NCBI RefSeq assembly: GCF_932274485.2
Contig: NC_065887.2
Span: 42,799,201 to 42,863,200, forward strand
Length of the DNA: 64,000 nt
Direction of reading: 5' to 3'
DNA from: Patella vulgata
Lineage: Eukaryota; Mollusca; Gastropoda; Patellidae
Shown here: positions 45,750 through 56,100 of the stretch, piece by piece
Layout: each line of letters opens with the position of its first letter
Position numbering within the stretch: position 1 is the stretch's first letter
The notes under the pieces: model-generated
What the model saw: only the letters and a program-made list of their open reading frames with translations
Databases searched by the model: none
What the model was told of the DNA's origin: nothing
Program-made: the position numbers and the translations under genes

Positions 45750-46345
45750 TTTTGAAAATTTATTATAAACTTGAGAATGACACGTTTGAGTTTGACACTG
45801 TAGCCTAGTAGTTGTTTTCGATTTAAACTTCATCGGTATGATCATAAATATTTGTTTTTGTTACCACCACTACACTCAATAACAGACTTATAATAGGTTA
45901 ACCAAGTTTCATAAAGATATCTTGTGATGGACAGAGCTCGTTTCAATATCTTTCCCTTACTTTCTTCAGCGTGGGATAATAACATAACGATAAAAATTAA
46001 GTAAAGAATTAGTTTCTAAATTCAAAGGTAATCATTATTCCATTTATATTTGATTAGGGTCTATTGCAGTATTTTTACATATTTACATATTGTAATTAAT
46101 TGATTTATTGAAATTATTTTCTACGCCTACATTTGTGTGAACATAAAAATACATTTGTGTAGATAAAAAAACATAAAAATCTGCCACACGCTGTACTGTG
46201 GCTCTATCTGCAACGTAAGAATTGGTAACAAAATGACGTCAGTTGACCAGACTCGATATATAATTCTTGTAACATGCTTGTCGTATGATACATGCCACTT
46301 ATATATTAAAACAGTGAATATATTCTTTATTATTTTAAGGAAACC
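45750..46345. other. Non-coding stretch, no gene seen
   Basis: AT-rich. No exon or repeat family is supported. Confidence 0.4.
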
Positions 46346-46904
46346 ATGGTGACACAGCTGTTCACTAACCAGGATGTCCGGGGGTTTTATCCTGGGGCTT
46401 CCCTGGATTTTCTAGCCTGGTTTTCCGTTGTCAGTGGTGCAGGACAGAGGGCCACTCAAGGACAGTGGTGCAGGACAGAGGGACTCGCAATGGCATTGGT
46501 GCAGGACAGAGGGACTCGCAATGGCATTGGTGCAGAACGAGGGGAGACGAAGGCAGGGTGCGGAACGGAGGGCCTCGCAAGGACAGTGGTGCAGGAAGGG
46601 GGGCTCGCAAGGACAGTGGTGCAGGACGGAGGGTCTCACAGGGACAGTGGTGCAGGACCGAGGATCTCGCAAGGACAGTGGTGCAGGGCGGGGGATCTCG
46701 CAAGGACAGTGGTGCAGGGGGGGGGGGCTCTCGCAAGGACAGTGGTGCCGAACAGAGGGGGGGGGGCCTCGTAAGCACAGTGGTGCAGGACGGAGGGGGC
46801 CTCGTTTGGACAGTGGTGCAGGACGGAGGGACTCGCAAGGAGGGTGTCTATGCCTGTCTTCATTAGCCCAGTTCGGAGCAGAACAGTAGGACGTTAAACC
46901 CTAT
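46346..46904 (+). mobile_element. SINE-I with an internal expanded minisatellite
   Basis: The SINE-I head and first body part (TTTTCCGTTGTCAGTGGTGC) are at 46346-46440. The tail (GTCTTCATTAGCCCAGTTCG, then GACGTTAAACCC) is at 46857-46904. Between them the normal body segment CAGTGGTGCAGNACGGAGGG plus CCTCGCAAGGA has expanded to about 13 tandem units of 30-33 bp (46432-46840). Open frames in all phases are by-products. Confidence 0.88.
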
Positions 46905-47968
46905 TTTCATGTAGACGTATATTTTCGTCGCCGCTGTCCGTTCGAAGGTTCGTCCACAATTTGTTTGTGGACACTATACAGGTCACAATTCTTATCCGAT
47001 TTTGACGAAACGTGAAAAATAGGTTTATCTCCAAAAGATCTCGGTTCCTTTCGATATTGGCATGTATCGGATCTAAACTTCATGGATTGTGGCCCCTGAT
47101 TGTCCGAAAAATCACGTTTTTAGCTTGTGGAAACTCTAGGGGTCACAATTTTCATCTGCATTTGATGAAACTTGAAATACATGTTTATAACCCGAAGATC
47201 TTGATTCCTTTCGATATTTGCGCATATCGGATCGTAACGAACGTCCTAAATTATGGCCTCTGTACGAAAAATCGCGTTTTTAGCTTGTGGTCCCTCTAGA
47301 GGTCACAATTATTATCCGATTTAAAAAACCGTTCGAATATGAGTTCGAATTTTGTGAAAATCGATCAAAACTGCCGGACAAAATGGTCGCCCCTCGTACG
47401 CAAATAGTGTAAAAATATGGTTGTGGATCCTCTAGAGGTCACAATGTTGATCGGATGTTGATGAAACTTGACATATATGTTTATAACCCAATAATCATGG
47501 TTCTTTTCGATATTCGCGCATATCGGATTGTAACTTCTTGAATTGTTCGAGAAATTGTGTTTTTAGCTTGTGGTCCCTCCAGAGGTCACACTTTTTATCT
47601 GATTTAAACAAACGTTTGAATATATCACCGTTACACCCTAATGATGGCTGAGTTCGAATTCCATGAAAATTGGACCAAACCTGGCAGACAAAATGGCTGC
47701 TCCTTGTACGCAAATAGTGCAAAAGTATGTAATACCAAGGTTGTGAACTCTCTAGAAGTCACAATTCAATTTGTATCCGATTTTGATCAAACTTAAGATA
47801 TATCTTTATATCCCAAATATCTCAGTTCATTTCGATATTCGCGCATTTCAGACCACAACTTCCTGGATTATGGTCCCTGATTGTACGAGATGTCGCTTTC
47901 TTTTTTAGCTTGTTCTCTATCCATCTCTTGCAAAATGTGGGCGTATCTTGCCTGGCAACCGCGGGTTT
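46902..47968 (+). mobile_element. Core-repeat element, long copy with about six cores
   Basis: The left terminus is ATTTTCATGTAGACGTATAT followed by TCGTCGCCGCTGTCCGTTCG. Inside, about six units of roughly 150 bp share CTAGAGGTCACAATT, then GATTTTGATNAAACTTGA, CCTTTCGATATTCGCGCAT and GTTTTTAGCTTGTGG. The right end is AAAATGTGGGCGTATCTTGC and CTGGCAACCGC. It abuts the SINE tail on its left. There is no coding capacity. Confidence 0.8.
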
Positions 47969-47969
47969 T

Positions 47970-48480
47970 AATACGTATGTTGAGGTCAATCATTCCACGC
48001 TATGGAACAGTACCCTGGCACCTGAAATGATAGAAAGATGGGAATAAATATGCAATAAATAAAAACAAAGTGAGTAAATAAGGAAAAGAAATATGTGGTT
48101 GAATAAGAATGGAGACCTCCTCGGTAGTTTCAACTGGAGATGGAAATAATATGACTATATAATATAGTTTATCATACTACCCATATAAAATAGTTTATTA
48201 TACCATCCATGAATCTAATATAAATTAGTTTATCACACCATCCATGAATCTAACATAGTCTATCATACCGTCCATTAGTATTGTAAATACATGAATAATA
48301 TAGTTAATCATCTTGATAAGGACAAAAATGTAAATGTATATCACTACGTTGATCCATATACAGTATATATTTTACCTTGATTTTTATTTTGTTTTTCTTG
48401 TGTTTTTTAAATAAAATGTTTTATTTATATTTATGTATTGGTCTTACATTGTGTACATGAATGAAATGAATGTTTTAAAT
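47970..48480. other. Non-coding stretch, no gene seen
   Basis: AT-rich. A short repeat of AATNTAATATAGTTTATCAT and CCATCCAT words lies at 48155-48310. Confidence 0.45.
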
Positions 48481-48484
48481 AACC

Positions 48485-48655
48485 TCTTACTGATCTGCAC
48501 CGACTGGGCTAATGAAGAATGGCATAATACGACATATAGTGTGTTACATGGGGGGAATTTTGCCCGGACAGCGGAACTACGGTCTACTCTTGTTTTAGAT
48601 TATAACTATCAATGGTTCTTTTACGTGCATATCAATGTGAACACGAGACCCCGCG
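48485..48655 (-). mobile_element. SINE-I fragment
   Basis: Reverse-oriented 3' half of SINE-I (CTGCACCGACTGGGCTAATG, GGGAATTTTGCCCGGACAGC, then the ACGTGCATATCAATGTG segment). Confidence 0.75.
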
Positions 48656-48746
48656 TACTTATCATATATTATTTATTTGTAATGTTACCTTCATTCCATT
48701 CGTTTCGTTGTGAACTCTCCGGATATTCCCTTGAGACCAGCGGTGT

Positions 48747-48905
48747 TGGATGGCCGAATAGTTAGCACGTCCGCGCTGTATCATAAGGCCTGTCCTTGAG
48801 TCAACTGGCGTGGTTTCGAATCCCCGGTTGTACGAGACAAGGAGTAGGGTCGCCTGTCCAACCTCGTGAGTTTTTTTCCGGGTCCTCCGATTTCCTCCCA
48901 CGGTG
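48747..48905 (+). mobile_element. SINE-II, 3' truncated
   Basis: The full head (TTGGATGGCCGAATAGTTAG, then GGTTTCGAATCCCCGG) and body run to CCTCCGATTTCCTCCCAC. The tail is missing. Confidence 0.8.
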
Positions 48906-49499
48906 CAGACACAATTGATGCCTATTTCTAGTCCAAACTTCCAACAGTGACAATTTAATTATAGCAAGAATAGCCAACTCTTTATTAAACTATTAACTAA
49001 TGTATCTTTAATTGGCTTATACCGGCTGCCGTTGACTGTACTGTTTGACGAACCGCGGTGTCTAGATGAAAGCAGACGGTTAGCTTGACAGAAACAAAAA
49101 CGATTACTGCCTACGAACATGGGTTCTTTAGAGAAAATGTGATTTGTTGCTGAAAGGTTTAACTTGTATGAGAATCTATATCTGGTTGTACGAGAGACCC
49201 TCCTTCTAAATATCGAGTTAATTGTGTTATAATAGACACACGCGTACAGATGTCTACAGATACACAAATTAAAACAAGTTTTATTATTTTTGTAAGGAAG
49301 AAAATATAATTTCCTAATTGTTATTTAAATTCTGGTTAAGGGATAAGCTAGTCTTAACAGTCAATGGGCGTGTGTTGGCAAGTTAGTGCGGCGTCTACTC
49401 TGTCTCATATTTATTATCACTGATCAGGGTATACAAGGGTGTATTCAAGGATAGTTTGATTGGATATTGGATCATTTTTGATGTTCTAAACAATACACG
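48906..49499. other. Non-coding stretch, no gene recognised
   Basis: A 102-codon minus-strand open frame (48959-49267) matches nothing I know and shows no domain pattern. Confidence 0.4.
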
Positions 49500-49759
49500 A
49501 GGGTTGGATGGCTGAATGGTTAGCAGGTGCGCGCTGTATCATAAAGTCTGTCATTGAGTCAATTGGCGTGGTTTCGATTCCCCGGTTGTACGTGACAAGG
49601 AGTAGGGTCGCCTGTCCAACCTAGAGAGTTTTCTCCGGGTCCTCCAGTCCCCCCCCCCTCCACTGGTAAAGACCCCTACGCGCAGGCGAATTATTGAAAT
49701 AAAAAAAAATTGAACAATGTGTTAGTCCCGAAATGACCTAGTTTGTGTCGAGTTAAACC

Positions 49760-49795
<36 letters not shown>
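49500..49795 (+). mobile_element. SINE-II, near full length
   Basis: Head GGTTGGATGGCTGAATGGTT with the A box, and B box GGTTTCGATTCCCC. Body GTACGTGACAAGGAGTAGGG, CGAAATGACCTAGTTTGTGT. It ends in a 28-bp TC microsatellite tail. A poly-C tract interrupts the body at about 49650. Confidence 0.88.
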
Positions 49796-49798
<3 letters not shown>

Positions 49799-49799
49799 A

Positions 49800-50865
49800 A
49801 CAATACAGAGTTAGCTCCTTTAAGTATGGTAGCTGATAGTGGCCATGTAAAATCTCGCCCTTGGCATAACACGACAATACAATATATCAAGACGGTATTA
49901 TAGGGATCATACGACAAAAAAGACTTGTTGTGGTAAAGTCTTTTTAATCTTGTTGTACAAGACCCAAAGGTACTTTGGCCAGCATTACATCATAAAGGAT
50001 GTAGAACAGATAAATATAAATAAGGCTTGTACAAAAGAAATAATAGGAATATGCTGATTAATCATCTGTTTTCTCCGAATAATGAAACATTTTTCCTTCA
50101 AAAGTAAATTAATTTTGGCATTATTCAAGTAATCTAGAAATACAGAAGCAGGACGAAAGGCAATTAATTCCTCGAATAATACGAAAGGTAGTTAATTTCT
50201 CGAATAATATAAAAGGTAGTTAGCTATGTTAATTCCCCAAAGGGGGACTGTTCCTTGTTCCGGGAGGGGTTTCCACTCTATTAGTAAGTGCAGTAGGACC
50301 GCACTACACGCAATTATAAAGACTATAAATGGTGCCTTCTGGAGTGTATCTTAGTGTTTCTAGCTTATGCGGCAGTCTTATAATAAACAACGTAAATTCA
50401 TGACTACAAGGGGTCCCCCAACTTGACTAGTTTAGGGACCCCTGAAACTGCCATACTCCTTTTCAGTCCATCCTTGGAATTGGTACCACAGGGGCTGTAA
50501 ACATGGATCGTATAACCATTTCTGAACTAATATTAGGGCACAGATTCTTAAGAACCAGATCTATCGAAGCAACATTTAACCCCGGTGAAGATGGTGCAAA
50601 GGCATACCAAATATAGAACATTAAAGAACTGCTTAAAATTAATTTTAAATCCAAAATGGAATTCCGTATACCTGAAAACCTTATTCGATGTATTATAAAA
50701 GCAATTTCCACATGACAAATATTTCCATTATGGGTTCTATTATGATTGCCGTTTTAAATGTATACAATCTGGGCTTTTTAAAGTTAGTTTTAGGAGTCGA
50801 AATTGAACTCAGTAACCCCAAAAACCTTATATAAGACATATTACAAGCCATATCCAACTAAAGAC
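49800..50865. other. Non-coding stretch, no gene seen
   Basis: No exon or repeat family is supported. Confidence 0.4.
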
Positions 50866-50867
50866 AA

Positions 50868-51233
50868 GCGGTTGCCAAGCACGATACGCCAACGTTTTGC
50901 AAGAGATGACCATAATCCAGCAAGTTAGGGTCCGATATGGGTGGATATTAACAGGATCCGAAAGCTGTGGAATATAAACATACATTTTAAGTTTCATCAA
51001 AATCGGATAAAAAAAATGTGACCTCTAGAGTAACCACAAGCTAAAAATGGGAACTTTCGTAAAATCAGGGGCTATAATCCATGCCAATATCGCCAGAAAC
51101 CGAAATCTTCGGGATATAAACCTATATTTCAAGTTTCGTCAAAATCGAATAAACATTGTGAGCTGTAGAGAGTCTACAAACAAAATGTAACGAACACACG
51201 GACGGACAGGGGCGACGACAATATACGTCCACA
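50868..51233 (-). mobile_element. Core-repeat element, short copy
   Basis: Read on the minus strand: left terminus TTTTTTATGTGGACGTATAT then TGTCGTCGCCCCTGTCCGTC, one to two core units with TAGCTTGTGG and the GTCACATTTTTTTTATCCGA segment, and the right end CTCTTGCAAAACGTTGGCGT followed by GCTTGGCAACCGC. It shares both ends with the copies at 6.2 and 46.9 kb. Confidence 0.78.
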
Positions 51234-51239
51234 TAAAAA

Positions 51240-51844
51240 AGGGTTTTGAAATCATTTTTTGAGATTAGATTTCAACCAAATAACACCGAAAACCACGTGA
51301 AAGACATAGTGCAAGTCGTGCTAAAATCCGCCATTTTGAATCTATACCAAGCTGGATTTTAAAATTCATTTTTAAATTAAGAGACATCGACAACCATATT
51401 TTTATATCTTACGAGATAGTGTCTGGTTATATTCGGGGAAAATGCCACTTTATTACCAAATTTAGAATAATGATTGACACCATGTGAAAAATACTTTTTT
51501 TCAATTGTTTTGGTCAAATTTGTTATTTTTGGAACTTTTGTATTGTAAGATTTTACGAGATATCGCTTTCAGAAACTCCCTGGAGACCGCCATTTTGAAT
51601 TATATACATTTATTACGTCATTTACCCTTTGCCGTCATCGGCCGAAATTGAGTATGATGTTGTCTTGTATAAATATGATTGAACCCAACTGCATTAGTTT
51701 GTTTTGAGTTTATTTGTGGTCACACCACTTTGCAGGACAAAAGCCACATGGTTCGAAAATTATCTTGATGATCATCTTGTATATGAGTAAAAATATATTA
51801 TTCTAGTACCCTACATCTCTAGATAAATATATAGGATACACATG
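51240..51844. other. Non-coding stretch, no gene seen
   Basis: Rich in CCGCCATTTTGAAT-type words (about 51332 and 51590), perhaps an old dispersed repeat. No exon. Confidence 0.35.
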
Positions 51845-52170
51845 GAAATGAAATGAAATAGGGTTTTACGTCCTACTGTTCTGCTCCGACCGGGCTAATG
51901 AAGACAGGCATACGCCATACAGTGTGCTATGAGGGAAATTTTGCCCGAAAAGCAGCACTACGGCTTACTCGTATCGAATTCTAACTGTCAAGGCATCTTT
52001 TACGTGCACGCCAATGTGTACGCGGGACCTCGGTTTTTTGTCCCATCCGAACGACTAGACAGCTGTCCTTGTCGGGCCCTCCGTCCTGCATCACTGACTA
52101 GGGGAGCCACGCTGGAACACCTGGATGAACTTTCTCGGCCAATGCAGGGATCGAACACCCGACAAGAAGA
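51845..52170 (-). mobile_element. SINE-I, near full length
   Basis: Tail GAAATGAAATGAAATAGGGT, then TTCTGCTCCGACCGGGCTAA, body CACGCCAATGTGTACGCGGG, ending near the head (GGCCAATGCAGGGATCGAAC, the B box reversed). The A box is lost. Confidence 0.85.
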
Positions 52171-52174
52171 CAAA

Positions 52175-52900
52175 CTAGTTATTTCATTTACAGACTGGTT
52201 TATTTATAGACTATATTTAATTTATCATTTGTCATTTATTTACATTAATAAATACGAACTAAGTTGATGTGACGAACACAATTGGTTTTGTATCGGCTAT
52301 ATATATTTATTTATGTACATATTAATTGGTTTGTAATCGGCGGATATAAATGATGTGCTATATATATATGTGTGTATTTACACTATTTACATGTAAATAC
52401 AAACTGGTTATTCTATTCTGAAGTTCACCACCTCAACTCCTTTCAACGTCTGGGTAAGGACATGTAATATTCGTTTTTGTTGTTTATTACAAAACTAACG
52501 CCCAATACTTTATAAGATATTATTTACATATGGAGGCGTAATAAAAACAAATGGGTAAAAAATCCCAAAAAAAATCTTGTATATGAAAATGTGATGAGTT
52601 TAAAGTAGCTAAGTTTCTAACTCAATATCATCCAAAATCTTCAACATTGAAAACACGATTTATTTGTCAATTTAAATCAACATTCATGTTGTGATCTTAC
52701 CGGAAAAAAGATGGGCTTTTGATATCCAATATTTAAGACAGAATAAACATTTTACCATTGGTTTATATACATTCATATTACAGTATTATATGCGTTGCGA
52801 CCCACTTTTGTCAATTTCTAGGTCCCAAATGTTAGCGATTTAGCTCCTTTAAAACATATATTAAAGTGTCTGATGGGTTTATTATTGGGCTATAAATATT
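52175..52900. other. 3' flank of the arrestin gene, no other feature
   Basis: AT-rich. On the minus strand, sequence after the stop at 52901 reads into TTTATAGCCCAATAATAAAC. A weak poly-A signal (AATAAA) lies there at about 52881. Confidence 0.4.
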
Positions 52901-53163
52901 TTAAGGTGCCGCATCACTGACGTCTTCAGTTAGAATTTCGCCATTTTCATTGACACTAGTTACGTCAGAAGTTTCAGCATTATCCGCGTGATTTTCAGCA
53001 GTAACATCCATGGTGTCATCATTGTTAGCTTCGTTCTCAGAATTCTCTCCTACTGTATCGCCTGTCATGTCAGATTCTTGGTATGGCGATATATCTTCAG
53101 TTTGAAATAAAATCGATCCCACAGTATTATAATATTTTCTCTTTTCATTTTCATATTCTTTTG
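52901..53163 (-). CDS. Terminal exon, acidic tail
   Basis: The acceptor is TTTTTCAG before the exon. It completes the last barrel-like unit (KEYENEKRKYYNTVGSILFQ), then runs into an acidic, probably disordered tail (TEDISPYQESDMTGD, DDTMDVTAENHADNAETSDV), and ends in a TAA stop. Confidence 0.7.
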
Positions 53164-56100
53164 CTGAAAAATTAAAAAAAAAAATTGAATCAATTTATGA
53201 GTTATTTCATTGGTTTTAAGAAATAATTCTTTCGAAATTAAGGTTTTCAGAATCGCAAATTCGGAACGCCAAGCACACTATTAGCCTCTTATTTACCGTG
53301 CAACTGCTAAACCTTGTGAAAGCGCTAGACAACGAAATAGGATCTGTGTTTTAATCAGGTTGGCCTTTTGTGGGCCTTTTTTTAGATCATAAATGTTATA
53401 TAAACTATTATTAACATGGCAAGACCATAATCAACTCTCGATGTCATCTGATGGGTCCGATTTTCAGCGGTTCAACGGCTGTTGGTGATTAACCTTCAAT
53501 GGATAATCGAGGCTATAATGTTTTTGAAATGGGGTTTTCAGCATATTCCCTTTACATTATTTATTTGTTAACTATTATAGCGAGAACTGTCATCTCTTCA
53601 TCTTATCTTTCATCATGTCGCTTTAAGTAAGTGTGTATCACGGCCACGGTACAACAAACAGTTAAGAATCCCAAGCGTCTCCGTGAGTACACGAACATAA
53701 ACTGAAATAGAGTTTAACGTCTTACTGGGACAATCTGCACGGACATCGGCACTACGGCCTTCTGTTAATTCAAAATCCAACTGTCAAGGGATCTTTTCGT
53801 GCACGCCAATGTGTACACAGGACATCGGGTTTTTCCGGAAAATCCCGATAAAGTTTCTCGACCTACATGGGCGCTCTAGGTTAGCGATCAAGTGTCTTAC
53901 TCACTGTGGCTGCCGTATTTAGGACGCAAATAAAATGAAATAGGGTTAAACGTCCTACTCTTCTGCTCCGACTGGGCTAATGAAGGCTGGAGTACGCGAG
54001 GCAGTGTGTTAAGCGGGATATTTTGCGCTACGGTCTATTCTTATATCGAATTCCAACTGCCAAGGGATCTTTCACGTGCACGCCAATGTGTACACGGAAC
54101 CTCGGTTGTTCATCCCATCCGAACCACTATACGTTGTCCCATTCAAGCTCTCTGTCCTGCACCACTGACACGTGGGGACCACACCGGAAAATCCGACGAG
54201 CGCACCAACGTCTTACTCACTGAGCCACCGCGACTTCCTAATATTCGGGACGTACGAGTGTCAATACAGTAATACCTACTTTGACTAATTAGTCGTTTAT
54301 ATTCCGCATAACCTTTTAAAGACGACCACTGTGATAAACTTATATACCATGGTTTAGAAACCCAATCGCCATGTAATACTTCAGTGGCTTGTGCCATTGT
54401 CAATGAAATGCCATCATTTTGAATCCTGAAAAACAACATAAATTTGTACGGTAGCTGCTATATTGTTTCCCTCAGTTAGTTAACGTATTTACCTTGGGTT
54501 AGGACTAGGGCGTGTTATGCTTGATAATTTCCACCTAACAAATACAATACTATTAATATCATGAGGCCCAATGATACACTCCGCCCATTTTCCCAATAAT
54601 GAGGGCTACGAATTAGCATCCAACCATTTGTACGGTCAGGGGGGGTTGGATGGCTGAATGGGTAGCACGTGCGAGCTGTATCATAAGGTCTGTCATTGAG
54701 TCAACTGGCGGGTTTCGATTCCCCGGTTGTACGTGACAAGGAATGGGGTCGCATGTCCAACCTCGTGGGTTTTCCCGGGTCCTCCGGTTTCCCCCAACTG
54801 CTAAAGATCCCTACGCCTAAGTGAATTATTGAAATAAAATTGAACCATGTGTTAGTCCCGAAATGACCTAGTTTGTGTCGAGTGGACGTTAAACCCCATT
54901 TCTCTCTCTCTCATTGCACGGTCAGATCTGAATGTTAATGCCACCCGGAGATTTTCTCAAGGTCACGAGATGCAAACAGGGTTAGGACACACGATTCTTG
55001 CAGAGGCTTGTGGGCTAGGTTTAAGAATTGAAAGTAGAAAATTGAAAGAAAATAACATATAGATATAAAACGTCATATTGAAATGAAATGGTGTTTAAAG
55101 TTATAACTTTGTGCTCCAACTGGACTAAAGAAGACGAGCAAGTTGAAAGAATATAGCCTATAGATACAATCTGACTAAAACACAGATTCTATTTCGTTTC
55201 GTTTTTTTATAGTTAAAAATTTCGTCTTATTTGTCTGTACTGCATTAGGATCTGGAAGAGTTGTTATATAACATGCGCTCTGGATGGCATGAGTTATTAG
55301 CCAATGAAACCATCTGTTATGGCGACTTCTTGGCGTGCCATGCACGGAACTATGGGTAAACCACTAGAAATGTCATAGGGTCAAAAGTCGCTCGTACGAC
55401 CACTGACGCGACCCTTCAGTAAGACTGGTCAGATCTTCATGTAGTGTAGGCCATCAAAAGTATAAAAAAAAACGAAACGAAATATAGATCTGTAGTTTAA
55501 TCAGCTTGCCTATTGATATAAATACCCAAGATAATTTCACTGATTTCACATAAACTGTTCGGATTACATACTGAAAGCAGTTTTATATGATATAGTTAGT
55601 CCTTCAAGATGAAATTGTACCTTAAATGACACATTAGCTAATAGTAATTTAAACTGGACCGTGTTGTTAAAAAGGACCCTTGAATATGTTGAGTGATCGT
55701 GATTTAAATTAGATATTAGTTTAAATATCTGGGGTATATATAAATTACCTGTACGGTACAATAACCTCCCTGATAACTCGACCCAGTTCTTTACGTCCTT
55801 TTATATTTTTACCAGCATTTATTATAGATGTGTAACTTATTCCGAAGTATCTGTAATCTACAAAGTTGTAAAGACGATATAAAGATAGTACATATAAACA
55901 CAGCGACTACCTATATACAGTATTAATTCTTAGCATTATCATGTGGTTACTTGTAGAGTTGAATTTTACTACAATATGCTTACATTCATATTTCTTGTAA
56001 CATATAGCAGATCATGACTCATGCTGGTATTACACAATAGTTTCTCTGGGTTTGATTCCTGATTGTTTTCAAATTTGAGTAAGTCTGTGTCACTACAGGC

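Noticed and set aside
46412-46889. Overlapping open frames on both strands, up to 153 codons
   Set aside because: All come from the 31-bp minisatellite inside a SINE. Frames are open in several phases at once.
48959-49267. 102-codon minus-strand gene
   Set aside because: No homology or domain pattern is recognised. Composition is like the flanking non-coding DNA.
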